Notes: generated from the sequence alone by a model not told the origin. A stretch of DNA of 64,000 nucleotides from Brevibacterium sp. CCUG 69071 (GCF_021023135.1 NZ_PGFV01000005.1:186001-250000); one strand, 5' to 3'. Shown: positions 54,126 to 63,177, numbered from the stretch's first letter. Numbers and translations are program-made.

Positions 54126-56299
54126 TCGTAGGTCTCGTTCGTCTTCGCCCGCTCGACCAGTGAGGCCGGCGGGGTGAAGTGCTCGCCGTAGTTCGCCGCG
54201 AGTTCCTTCGCCCGCTCGACGAAGCCGGCCAGACCGCCCTCGTACTGGTTGACGTATTGGAGGACGCCGCCGGTCCAGGCGGGGAAGCCGATGCCGAAGA
54301 TCGATCCGATGTTGGCATCGGGCACGGAGGTGAGCACTCCCTCGTCGAGGCATTTGATCGTCTCGATCGCCTCGGCGAAGAGCATCCGCTCCTGCAGATC
54401 GGCAAAGGGCTGATCCGTGGAACCGGACTCGAACTTCTCCCGCAGCCCCGGCCACAGCGTGGTCCGCTTGCCGGACTCGTCGTAGTCGAAGAAGCCGGCG
54501 CCGTCCTTGCGTCCGGTGCGGCCCTGCTCGACCATCCAGTCGATGACGGACTCGGAGGGATGCTCGACCCAGGTGCCGCCGGCCGCCTCGGTGCCGGCCT
54601 TCGTCTCCTGGCGGATCTTCTGGGACAGGGTCAGCGTCAGCTCGTCGAGCAGCTGCAGGGCACCGGTCGGGTACCCGGCCTGGAGAGCCGCCTGTTCGAC
54701 GGTGGCCGGCTCCACGCCCTCACCGACGGCGGCGACCGCCTCGGCGATGTAGGTGCCGATGACACGGGAGGTGTAGAAGCCGCGGGAGTCGGTGACGACG
54801 ATCGGGGTCTTCTTGATCTGCTGGACGAGGTCGAAGGTGCGGGCCAGGGTCTCGTCCGAGGTCTTCTCGCCGCGGATGATCTCGACCAGCGGCATCTTGT
54901 CCGCCGGCGAGAAAAAGTGGACGCCGATGAAGTCCGCATCCCGGTCGACTCCGGTGGCCAGTTCCGTGATCGGCAGCGTCGAGGTGTTCGACCCGAGGAC
55001 GGCGTCGGGAGCGACGACGTTCTGGATCTCCTGGAACACCTGCTGTTTGACGGGCACGGATTCGAAGACGGCTTCGATGACGAAGTCGACCCCGGCGAAG
55101 TCCTCGACCGAGGCGCTCGGGGTGATCCGGTCGAGGACCGCCTTGGACTTCTCTTCCGTGGTCTTGCCCTTGGACAGGGCGGATTCCTCTCGCTTGGCGG
55201 CGTAGGCCTTGCCCTTCTCGGCGGCGGCGAGTTCGACGTCCTTGAGGACGACCTCGATGCCGGCCTTGGCCGCGGTGTAGGCAATCGCCGCGCCCATCAT
55301 GCCCGCTCCGAGCACACCGAGCTTCGTCACCGGCCGGGGCGCGATGCCCTCGGGTCGGGATCCGCCGGAGTTGATGTGTCCGAGGTCGAAGAAGAAGGCC
55401 TTGATCATGTTCTTCGCCACGGGAGTGTGGGTGAGGTGGACGAAGTAGCGGGTCTCGACGGCCAGAGCGGTGTCGATGTCGACGTAGGCGCCTTCGACGG
55501 CGGCGGCGATGACCGCGCGCGGGGCCGGCATCGGCGCACCCTTGGTCTGGCGGCGCAGCAGTGCCGGAATCGCCGGCAGCATGGCGCCGAGCTTCGGTGA
55601 TGTCGGGGATCCGCCGGGGATCTTGAAGCCCTTGACGTCCCAGGGCTGAGCGGCCTCGGGGTTGGCCCGGATCCAGTCTCGGGCCCGATCCTCGAGTTCG
55701 GCGAGAGGAGCGAGCTCGTCGACGAGGCCGAGGTCGAGGGCGTCGGCGGCCTTGAACTTCGTCGAGGGCAGGATCGCCTTCTGCAGGGCCTCCTGGATGC
55801 CGAGCAGTCGCACGGTTCGCGCGACGCCGCCGCCTCCGGGGAGCAGCCCGAGGGAGACCTCGGGGAAGCCGACGCGCAGGCTCGAGACGCCGTCGGCCGC
55901 GACCCTGTGGTGGGAGGCCAAGGCGAGTTCGAGTCCGCCGCCCAGGGCGGCGCCGTTGATCGCGGCGACGACCGGCCTGCCCAGGGTCTCCAGGCGACGC
56001 AGCAGGGACTTGACGTGATTGGTCTGTGCGGCCTCGGCTTCTGAGTTCTCGGGGTCGGCCGCGCGCAGCTTGTTGAGATTGCCGCCGGCGAAGAAGGTCT
56101 TCTTCGCCGAGGTGAGGATGACGCCGGTGATGTCGTCGACGTTGGCCTCGAGCCAGTTCACGGTGCCCTCGAGGGCGGCCGCGAAGTGCTCGTTCATGGT
56201 GTTGACCTTGGCGTTCGGGTCATCAACGACGACCGTGACGATGCCCTCGGCGTCGGTGGTGTGTGCGTATTCCGTGGTGGAGTTGTCAGTGTTCGTCAT
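54122..56299 (-). CDS. fadB: Fatty-acid oxidation multifunctional protein (enoyl-CoA hydratase/3-hydroxyacyl-CoA dehydrogenase)
   Basis: A 725-residue FadB/trifunctional-alpha-type enzyme. Residues about 15-200 are crotonase (TFFAGGNLNKL oxyanion region, AAINGAALGGGLELALA, GFPEVSLGLLPGGGG). Residues about 330-510 are the NAD-binding dehydrogenase (KLGVLGAGMMGAAIAYTAAKAG, SNTSTLPITELA, GVHFFSPADKMPLVEII). The rest is the C-terminal dehydrogenase domain (RGFYTSRVIGTYIAEA). It catalyses the two middle steps of beta-oxidation. It is co-transcribed with fadA, one base from its stop. Confidence 0.94.
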   Translation of the reverse strand: MTNTDNSTTEYAHTTDAEGIVTVVVDDPNAKVNTMNEHFAAALEGTVNWLEANVDDITGVILTSAKKTFFAGGNLNKLRAADPENSEAEAAQTNHVKSLLRRLETLGRPVVAAINGAALGGGLELALASHHRVAADGVSSLRVGFPEVSLGLLPGGGGVARTVRLLGIQEALQKAILPSTKFKAADALDLGLVDELAPLAELEDRARDWIRANPEAAQPWDVKGFKIPGGSPTSPKLGAMLPAIPALLRRQTKGAPMPAPRAVIAAAVEGAYVDIDTALAVETRYFVHLTHTPVAKNMIKAFFFDLGHINSGGSRPEGIAPRPVTKLGVLGAGMMGAAIAYTAAKAGIEVVLKDVELAAAEKGKAYAAKREESALSKGKTTEEKSKAVLDRITPSASVEDFAGVDFVIEAVFESVPVKQQVFQEIQNVVAPDAVLGSNTSTLPITELATGVDRDADFIGVHFFSPADKMPLVEIIRGEKTSDETLARTFDLVQQIKKTPIVVTDSRGFYTSRVIGTYIAEAVAAVGEGVEPATVEQAALQAGYPTGALQLLDELTLTLSQKIRQETKAGTEAAGGTWVEHPSESVIDWMVEQGRTGRKDGAGFFDYDESGKRTTLWPGLREKFESGSTDQPFADLQERMLFAEAIETIKCLDEGVLTSVPDANIGSIFGIGFPAWTGGVLQYVNQYEGGLAGFVERAKELAANYGEHFTPPASLVERAKTNETYE

Positions 56300-56300
56300 G

Positions 56301-57509
<1,209 letters not shown>

Positions 57510-57803
57510 GTGGTCCTCACAGTCCTAGGGAGCGTCCGGGGACCCCGAGTGGGATCCCTGACGTGGATGAGTCGATGACGGCCGAACGGCCGCGCGGCTG
57601 ATCGATCGTTCAGTAACATTCACACCCCCATTCAATACCAGTTGGCTGTGACGGTCAACACGAACCAGGGGCGCGTCCCAGCGTTCGAGCGAGGATGGGG
57701 GTGTGACCAAAATCACTTTCTAAGACCGGTTGGCGAATGCCGGAAATCACGCCCGCAGTGCTTAGAATTGGTCCATCTAACACTCTTAGTTTCCCGGAGA
57801 ATC
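57510..57803. other. Divergent promoter region, fadA and secreted protein
   Basis: 294 bp without a convincing gene. It contains TGATCGATCGTTCAGTAACATTCA (57600-57623 region), which has TetR/FadR-like half-sites (GTTCAGTAAC), and the CGGAGAATC ribosome site of the next gene. Promoters for both flanking genes must be here. Confidence 0.4.
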
Positions 57804-58214
57804 ATGTCCTCGATCATTCCTGCCCGAATCACCCCTGCTCGTTTCGGCTCGAAATTCCTCGCACTGTTCCTGGCCCTCGGTCTGCTCGCCGGCCCTATCG
57901 TGCTCGACGCACCCCCGGCCGAGGCCGCGACCAAGAAGTGTTCGGCGAAGATGTCGAACTCGAAGCCGCGCCAGTACTCGAACACCTGGGTCAATGTCTC
58001 CAAGGTCGGCTCGAAGGCGAAGATCACGACGACCGCGCACTACAAGACGACGAAGACGCAGAAGAAGGCGACCGCCTCGAAGAAGGGCAAGGCCTCGCTG
58101 AAGTACTACATTTCGGGTGCGACTCCCGGCAAGAAGGTCTCGGTGACCGTCGTGGCGAAGAAGGGCAAGACGACCTGGAAGTGCTCGACGTCGTTCAAGC
58201 CGAAGAAGAAGTAG
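57804..58214 (+). CDS. Secreted small lysine-rich protein
   Basis: A 136-residue protein with a clear signal peptide: basic start, hydrophobic core FLALFLALGLLAG and a likely cleavage after APPAEAA (residues near 41-43). The mature part is very basic (about one Lys in four), with two Cys (KKCSAK near the N-terminus, WKCSTS near the C-terminus) that can form one disulfide, and alternating VSKVGSKAKITTTAHYKT / GKKVSVTVVAKKGKT strands typical of a small beta-sandwich. No named family; perhaps a cell-envelope or polyanion-binding protein. CGGAGAATC precedes the ATG at 57804. Confidence 0.8.
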   Translation: MSSIIPARITPARFGSKFLALFLALGLLAGPIVLDAPPAEAATKKCSAKMSNSKPRQYSNTWVNVSKVGSKAKITTTAHYKTTKTQKKATASKKGKASLKYYISGATPGKKVSVTVVAKKGKTTWKCSTSFKPKKK

Positions 58215-58347
58215 CATCGTTCCACTCGCCAGCGACCACACCCACGACGAGTATTCTCTGCCGGATACTCTCTGGTCGGAGCTGGGCCACACCCTGTGGC
58301 TCGTCGCCATCGGTGCCAACATCGTCACCATCCTCGGTTTTGTCGCC

Positions 58348-58710
58348 GTGGAGTACGGGCGGCGGCTGAACTCGACCGTCACGGTCGTCATCGGCACCGT
58401 GGCACTCTGCCTCCTCATCGGCGGCTTCTTCGTCGAGTTGGGGCAGGGTTTCTACGTCGACGACGAGGCAATGTGGACCTGTCCGTCGGGCATCAGCGGC
58501 GTTCAGATCACCGAGTCGGCGAATCGGTCGCTGCCTGCCGGCATCGTCGAGTGTCGCAGCGATTCGCGCAGGAATCTCGTCGTCGGACTCATGCTGGCCG
58601 GAAGCGGACTCACTCTGGCGACTGTCGCAGTCGTGCGGTCCGCACGTCTCTGTGCGCGCACCGCGAAGCCCGCGGTCGCCGCCGTCGTTGGATACGATGC
58701 ACGTCGGTGA
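58348..58710 (+). CDS. Hypothetical membrane protein, start unclear
   Basis: From GTG 58348 the protein has 120 residues: a membrane helix (about 11-30), an extracellular loop with YVDDEAMWTCPSG and CRSDSRRN (two Cys), and a second helix near 75-95. The same frame codes sensibly upstream (LWSELGHTLWLVAIGANIVTILGF, another helix) back to about 58215, but no ATG, GTG or TTG is found there. So the true start is either GTG 58348, a rare codon, or a mutated start. No family recognised. It precedes the DUF4396 gene by 85 bp. Confidence 0.6.
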   Translation: MEYGRRLNSTVTVVIGTVALCLLIGGFFVELGQGFYVDDEAMWTCPSGISGVQITESANRSLPAGIVECRSDSRRNLVVGLMLAGSGLTLATVAVVRSARLCARTAKPAVAAVVGYDARR

Positions 58711-58760
58711 CCGGTGGTTGATTGACCCTCGTGGGCAAGAAGCGTAACGTCCGAATTCAG

Positions 58761-58777
58761 ATACCCCCTGGTGGTAT
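58761..58777. promoter_or_regulatory. CsoR-like operator candidate
   Basis: ATACCCCCTGGTGGTAT is symmetrical at 14 of 17 positions and resembles the ATACCCC...GGGGTAT operators of CsoR/RcnR metal sensors. It ends 18 bp before the DUF4396 start codon, directly upstream of its GAAGGAGG ribosome site. Confidence 0.6.
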
Positions 58778-58795
58778 TGGTGAAGGAGGTGTTCG

Positions 58796-59398
58796 ATGAG
58801 CAGCCACATGCATGGCGGACACGACGATGCTCACCACAGCGACGATGGTCACGCATCGGGCCACGCCCATGACATGTCGGGGATGGCGGTCGGGGCGACA
58901 TTGCACTGCCTGACGGGGTGCGCGATCGGCGAGATCATCGGGCTACTTGTCGGCACCGCCGCCGGCTGGTCGAATCTGCCCACCACAATCCTGTCGATCG
59001 GACTGGCGTTCGTCTTCGGCTATTCCCTCTCGGCACTGCCGCTGGTGCGCGGCGGCATCGCACTGTGGGCAGCCCTGAGCCTGGTCCTCGCCGCCGACAC
59101 TCTGTCGATTGCGACTATGGAGATCGTGGACAACCTGGTGATGCTGGTGATTCCCGGTGCAATGAATGCCGGCCTGCTCAATCCCATCTTCTGGGTGTCC
59201 ATGGCAATCTCTCTGACAGTTGCCTTCTTCGCCGCCTGGCCCGTCAATCGAGCCCTGCTGCGTGGCGGGAAGGGGCACGCCATCACCCACCACGCCCTCG
59301 GCGATGACGCGGGAATGGACAATCGGCCTCTGGTCATCGGCATCAGCGCATTTCTGCTCGGAGGCTTCGTCGCCTCGCTCGGTTCGCTGCTGAGCTGA
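58796..59398 (+). CDS. DUF4396 membrane protein with His-rich N-terminus
   Basis: A 200-residue protein. The first ~30 residues are rich in His and Asp (HMHGGHDDAHHSDDGHASGHAHDM), a likely metal-binding segment. Then come four to five membrane helices with a conserved LHCLTGCAIGEIIG start, a central MEIVDNLVMLVIPGAMNAG and a NRALLRGGKGHAITHH loop, matching DUF4396. The family's function is not established. The CsoR-like site upstream and the His-rich tail suggest a role with copper or a similar metal. Strong GAAGGAGG precedes the ATG. Confidence 0.82.
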   Translation: MSSHMHGGHDDAHHSDDGHASGHAHDMSGMAVGATLHCLTGCAIGEIIGLLVGTAAGWSNLPTTILSIGLAFVFGYSLSALPLVRGGIALWAALSLVLAADTLSIATMEIVDNLVMLVIPGAMNAGLLNPIFWVSMAISLTVAFFAAWPVNRALLRGGKGHAITHHALGDDAGMDNRPLVIGISAFLLGGFVASLGSLLS

Positions 59399-59443
59399 TC
59401 CCGGGAAGTTGCCCTGCGGATCCTGCTCGACAAGGATAAGAGC

Positions 59444-60307
59444 ATGGAAGAGTCCACTGATGGCGATGCGCTCCCCCTGACCGGCAAGCGGATCGTGCTG
59501 ACGGCCCAGAGGCGAGCCGAACAGTTCGCCACCGCGCTCGAACGGCGTGGAGCGACTATCATGCATGCACCGACCCTGTCGGTGGTGCCGCATGTCGACG
59601 ATCCCGAACTTCTCGCTCGCACTCGCGCTCTCATCGATGAGCGGCCCGACATCGTCGTCATCACGACCGGCGTCGGGTTCAGGGGGTGGGCGGAGGTGGC
59701 CGAAGCCGGCGGGCTCGCCGAGCAATGGCATGCCATGCTGTCCGAGGCTCGCATCATCGCCCGCGGGCCGAAGGCACGAGGGGCGATTCAGGCCGCCGGA
59801 CTGAAAGCCAGCTGGGTCGCCGAGTCGGAGACCAGCGCGGAGATCCAGGAGAAGCTGCTCGAAGCAGGCGTGAACGGCGAGCGCATCGCAATTCAGCATC
59901 ACGGGTCTGGAGCCGACGGACTCAATGAGGCGTTCGACGCCGCCGGCGCCGATGTCTGCTCGCTGGTGATCTACCGGTGGGGGCCTGCACCCGATCCCGA
60001 TGCCGTAGTGGCTGCCGTCGAATTGGTTGCACGCAGGGAGTGTGATGCGGTGGCCTTCACCTCTGCACCCGGGGCTTCCGCCTTCCTCAAGGCAGCCGAG
60101 GAACAGGACTTGCTGCCTGAGGTCATCGCCGCGTTCACGGACGAGCACCGGGTCCTTGCCGCAGCCGTCGGCGACGTCACCGCCGCGCCTCTATGGGACC
60201 ACGGGATCAAGGTGGCGATTCCTGCTCGCTTCCGGATGGGGGCGCTCGTGAACACCTTGGTCGACGAACTCATGGGCACGAAAAACTCCCCTCTCGCAGA
60301 CGGTTGA
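59444..60307 (+). CDS. HemD-like (uroporphyrinogen-III synthase domain) protein
   Basis: A 287-residue protein with the two-lobed HemD fold: LTGKRIVLTAQRRAEQFATALERRGA at the N-terminus, PDIVVITTGVGFRGW, IARGPKARGAIQAAGL, and the second lobe CDAVAFTSAPGASAFL. It resembles mycobacterial Rv0260c-type proteins, which fuse HemD to a winged-helix DNA-binding domain. Here the protein stops after VNTLVDELMG with no such domain, and the sequence beyond is decayed. No other heme genes are nearby, so it may be a regulator remnant or an independent sensor rather than the heme-pathway enzyme. Confidence 0.75.
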   Translation: MEESTDGDALPLTGKRIVLTAQRRAEQFATALERRGATIMHAPTLSVVPHVDDPELLARTRALIDERPDIVVITTGVGFRGWAEVAEAGGLAEQWHAMLSEARIIARGPKARGAIQAAGLKASWVAESETSAEIQEKLLEAGVNGERIAIQHHGSGADGLNEAFDAAGADVCSLVIYRWGPAPDPDAVVAAVELVARRECDAVAFTSAPGASAFLKAAEEQDLLPEVIAAFTDEHRVLAAAVGDVTAAPLWDHGIKVAIPARFRMGALVNTLVDELMGTKNSPLADG

Positions 60308-60330
60308 GTCTGGCGATTAAGCAGTTTCCG

Positions 60331-60360
60331 AGCCGCCTGCGGGAATTGAACCTGCGACCC
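60331..60360 (-). pseudogene. tRNA-Thr-like 3' fragment
   Basis: Read on the minus strand the sequence is GGGTCGCAGGTTCAATTCCC followed by GCAGGCGGCT. This is the T arm with the GTTCAATTC T-loop, then the acceptor strand AGGCGGC and discriminator U expected for tRNA-Thr. One T-stem pair is mismatched and no D arm or proper anticodon arm lies upstream. It is a 3' tRNA piece, as left at integrase attachment sites. Confidence 0.5.
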
Positions 60361-60533
60361 ATTCATGATGCGGGTGGGCCAATCGTTTCACGCGATCAGA
60401 ATTTCTCTTGATGCTGGCCAAACCTTATCGACAGCAAATCTTCGTTGCTCCAGTTCGCTTGACGATACTCAGGATTGCCGAGTCAGTGCCGAGATAGCGC
60501 GCCAGCTGAGCGCTGGATCGAGCCAGGCTGCCC

Positions 60534-60812
60534 GTTTCATTCATTGTCAAGCATGACCGCCTGACGGTGACGTGGGATGTCTCCTTCGAGTACTGATCCG
60601 GCAATCCACAGAACAGCGCTGACATCCTCGATACGACAGTCGATAACACCCAGCCCGGGTCGATCATCTTCCTCCACCCCTGGCCCGGCAGGACAACAAT
60701 ACAAAACGTCGTCGCTCCCGTCATCGATCGGCTGAAGGACCGAGGCTATCGGTTCGTCACGGTCTCTGACCTCATCAGATGGCGCCCAGCAGCAGGGATC
60801 ACATCGAGGACA
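60534..60812 (+). pseudogene. Polysaccharide-deacetylase C-terminal remnant
   Basis: In one frame the sequence reads VSFIVKHDRLTVTWDVSFEY, stop (TGA 60594-60596), SGNPQNSADILDT, then QPGSIIFLHPW and PVIDRLKDRGYRFVTVSDLI. The last two segments are the C-terminal motifs of NodB-type polysaccharide deacetylases (PGSIxLLHPW, GYRFVTVSEL). The N-terminal catalytic half is absent and an internal stop is present, so it is a dead fragment. Confidence 0.65.
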
Positions 60813-61117
60813 TTGCGCTCAAACCCTTCCTCGACCGCGGCGATTTCAATGTCACCACCGATGAGCAGATCCGAGCCTCCGATGTGTCGCGACCGACTGC
60901 AGGTCTCATCCGGCATCCGTTCGTCAGCACTTGAACTCACCCCCACCTGGCGAGTCGAACTCACGGACGCACTCATGGACACTTCCCACTATGACGGTTA
61001 TGCGGAACCGGTGCGAGGCAGCTGCGGCCATGGCGATCGGGCTGTTGCAGCGGACATAGGCGCGGCCTCGGGCAAGTACCGATGTTCTCCGGACCGCTTT
61101 CAATGAGGCGCAATTCC

Positions 61118-61753
61118 TCACGACGACTCGATCCGACGCGGACTGAGCAATCCAAGAACATCATCGACGACCGCTTCTCGGCGCGAGAGCACGACACGAC
61201 ACCAAGGCTCATCAGCCCCGACTTCCCCAGTTTCGAGTATGTGGTTCTGCAGTTCGAGCCAGTGTTCCCAGTGCCGCTTGAAGGAATAGCTGCGGACGAC
61301 TCTTTTCCGTTGCGTTTGACCCTTGAGCGCCGTGTCACGATTCGTTTCGATGTAGATGATCATCGGGCGGTACCCACACAGTCGGGCAAGTTCGACAATC
61401 ATTCGTCGACTCCAACGTCGAGTTCCCGGGTCATGGACCACAAGAGAACCGCGGCCGCGGTTGAGAATCCGGGCGAATACCCAGAGATGGGCGATTACGT
61501 GGACGATTGGTCGACCATACGCGTAGGGCAACCACGGCACCAAGCGACGCAAGCGACAACGTACACGGTCCGGGTCCGCCATACGAAGCCCGGGAGATTG
61601 AATCCGCAGAGCCTTGAGTGCCTCAGTCTTGCCGGCACCGGGGACGCCGGCAACAACAATGAGTGGGGTGGCCGGTGCGTTGGCGCGTTCAGCGGATTCT
61701 ACTTGAGGTTCCTGGCATCGCCTGGCGGCTGAGATGCTCTGTCGTCGACTCAC
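61118..61753 (-). CDS. P-loop kinase/AAA-type ATP-binding protein (zeta-toxin-like)
   Basis: A 211-residue P-loop protein. Walker A is VVAGVPGAGKTEALKAL near residues 33-48; RMADPDRVRCRLRRLVPWL, LVVHDPGTRRWSRR and RPMIIYIETNRDTALKGQTQRKRVV look like the substrate-binding, Walker-B-like and lid regions of AAA_33/zeta-type kinases. The substrate is unknown. GTG at 61753 is the likely start, without a clear ribosome site, 36 bp after an MT0933-like antitoxin gene on the same strand. Translation may depend on the upstream gene. It could be the toxin partner or a nucleotide/aminoglycoside-type kinase. Confidence 0.75.
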   Translation of the reverse strand: MSRRQSISAARRCQEPQVESAERANAPATPLIVVAGVPGAGKTEALKALRIQSPGLRMADPDRVRCRLRRLVPWLPYAYGRPIVHVIAHLWVFARILNRGRGSLVVHDPGTRRWSRRMIVELARLCGYRPMIIYIETNRDTALKGQTQRKRVVRSYSFKRHWEHWLELQNHILETGEVGADEPWCRVVLSRREAVVDDVLGLLSPRRIESS

Positions 61754-61789
61754 TTCAGACCATTGCGCGCGGGACTTGATTGCGTGGTT

Positions 61790-61996
61790 CTATCGGCGAC
61801 CGGCGGGGCGGTCATTGGGGTCATCGTCATCGAGGCCGATCGCCCGATCGGCCGCGTCACGAGCTTTCTTGATCTTCTCGTCATGGCGTCCTCCGGTGGC
61901 CCTGCGCGCGGCGGATTCGGCCTGGTCGAGGAGCTGCCGGCCTTTCCCTCCCCGGAGTGCGGCCTTGAACTTTCTGACGTAAGAACCGAGTCCCAT
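61790..61996 (-). CDS. MT0933-like antitoxin
   Basis: A 68-residue, highly charged helical protein. The segment LDQAESAARRATGGRHDEKIKKARDAADRAIG matches the Ala/Lys-rich pattern TGGKHxxKIxKxxDxA of the MT0933-like antitoxin family. ATG at 61996 is set by AGGGAGG five bases upstream; longer frames lack features. It ends with a polar DDDDPNDRPAGRR tail. The gene downstream, 36 bp away, encodes a P-loop kinase, so a two-gene toxin-antitoxin unit is plausible though unproven. Confidence 0.72.
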   Translation of the reverse strand: MGLGSYVRKFKAALRGGKGRQLLDQAESAARRATGGRHDEKIKKARDAADRAIGLDDDDPNDRPAGRR

Positions 61997-62494
61997 GATG
62001 GCCTCCCTATGTCCGCTAGTGTGAGTAAGCATAGAGGCGAAGTCTGCGACTCGAAGGTGAAAGGCGTGACAGGACCCTGATGTTGCGATCCCCCAACGTT
62101 GACCCCGACTTCGCGATCGTTCGTTGCGGCCAAAAGACCGGCTAAGCATCCGGTCGACGCGCGGATTGCTGCCGGTGAGTCAAACCAGCCGGGCGTTGCC
62201 TGGTCGCCAGTAATCCCCGGTCATGGCTTGCGGCCGGGGACCGGTCGAGACCGGTCCGGAGTCGTCGCGGTTCTGCACCTATGCAAAGCACGACTGCCTC
62301 GCCATGCGCCCAGCATGAATCGGCCCGCCATCGCGCGCCGATTCTGTCCGCGGACTTGCAGGTTTCGGGCAAGCCAAATTGAAGCGCTCAGCAATTTCGT
62401 CGCGGACGAATGATGCATGCGAGGGTGCAGACGCATTACGCCGCTGCGGCGCTAGTCGCGCAGACGTTCACGCCTCCGAACGATGCTCGTGACC
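61997..62494. other. ~500-bp stretch without a recognisable gene
   Basis: Only short frames without protein-like features are seen in either direction. A small dyad, CCGGGGACCGGTCGAGACCGG-like (62233-62255), and CGCCGCTGCGGCG (62443-62455) could form hairpins. The promoter of the minus-strand antitoxin should lie at its left edge (around 62020-62060). Confidence 0.5.
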
Positions 62495-62794
62495 CTATCT
62501 GTGCAGAACCTCGACCACCGGTTCCAGGCTCCTGCCCTCATCTGTGATTCGATACGTCACCCGCGGAGGGACAGTGGGTTCCACTTCACGATCGACGAGG
62601 CCGTGTTCGACTAGAGCCTTCAGTTCGCTCGAGAGCACCTTCTGCGATATTCCGATGACCGGCCTCTGCAGGTCCGCGTAACGACGCTCTTACATGAGTA
62701 GCTCCCACAGCACCAGCATCGTCCATCTACCGCCGACGATGTCGATGGTGGTCCGCATGACTTCACCGCAATAGTCCCGTGCTGTCGCTGACAT
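62495..62794 (-). pseudogene. HxlR-family regulator with an in-frame TAA
   Basis: A 99-codon winged-helix regulator. From ATG 62794: CGEV...IDIVGGRWTMLVLWELLM, then codon 35 is TAA (62690-62692), and the same frame continues ERRYADLQRPVIGISQKVLSSELKALVEHGLVDREV and VPPRVTYRITDEGRSLEPVVEVL to TAG at 62495. All HxlR motifs are present on both sides of the single stop. The gene is divergent from an intact 4-oxalocrotonate tautomerase, a typical HxlR target arrangement. Confidence 0.82.
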
Positions 62795-62899
62795 GTCCTA
62801 CCTCGAAGATGGCTGCTGACCTGAAAGTGCCGTCTTCCGGGTTCGCTGTGTATCAAGCAGGCTAGTTGAAGAACGAGCCGAAGAACAGAAGGAGAAGCT

Positions 62900-63124
62900 A
62901 TGCCCATCGTCAATCTCGACATCGTCCCCGAACTCATGAACGGCGACAGGGAGTCGCAGTATCGGAGAATCACACGTGGCATCACTGACGCGATTGTATC
63001 GAGTACGGGAGCGCCTGCGGAATCCGTGCACGTGCTGATCAACGAGGTCTCCTCCGCGAAGTATGAGGTCGGAGGCACCATGCTGAGTGAGCAGTTTGAC
63101 CGCGCGGAGCAGGCAGTGCCGTAG
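62900..63124 (+). CDS. 4-oxalocrotonate tautomerase family protein
   Basis: A 74-residue tautomerase subunit. It starts MPIVNLDIVPELM, so removal of Met exposes the catalytic Pro-1; ITRGITDAIVSSTGAPAESVHVLINEV is the typical helix-strand segment. Small oligomeric tautomerases act on enol/keto acids or serve in xenobiotic pathways; the substrate is unknown. GAAGGAGAAGCT precedes the ATG. It is divergent from the broken HxlR regulator, which would have controlled it, so expression may now be constitutive. Confidence 0.88.
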   Translation: MPIVNLDIVPELMNGDRESQYRRITRGITDAIVSSTGAPAESVHVLINEVSSAKYEVGGTMLSEQFDRAEQAVP

Positions 63125-63148
63125 CAGCTTGGAGTCAAGACTCGAATG

Positions 63149-63177
63149 CCCCAGCCCACCACTCCGGTGGGCTGGGG
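63149..63177. terminator. 12-bp perfect hairpin between convergent genes
   Basis: Arms 63149-63160 and 63166-63177 (CCCCAGCCCACC and its complement) enclose ACTCC. It lies 25 bp after the tautomerase stop and 30 bp before the end of the convergent small gene, and can serve both. Confidence 0.8.

Larger units (their letters stand above)
60308..61117. other. Gene-poor decayed region
   Basis: About 800 bp with no intact gene. It contains a tRNA-like 3' fragment (60331-60360) and the remains of a polysaccharide deacetylase (60534-60812). A short open frame (60779-60934, ATG, 51 residues, with EDIALKPFLDRGDFNVTTD) looks protein-like but is unrecognised. The base composition and mix of frames differ from the dense coding DNA before 60.3 kb. 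Confidence 0.6.

Noticed and set aside
60355-60420. A complete tRNA gene (possible CAU anticodon loop) on the minus strand
   Set aside because: The T arm and acceptor end are convincing, but the anticodon stem pairs poorly, the variable region is too short and no D arm or 5' acceptor strand is found.
62099-62413. A 104-codon plus-strand open frame in the gap before the HxlR pseudogene
   Set aside because: No ribosome site, no domain pattern, and the residue mix is that of a random GC-rich frame.
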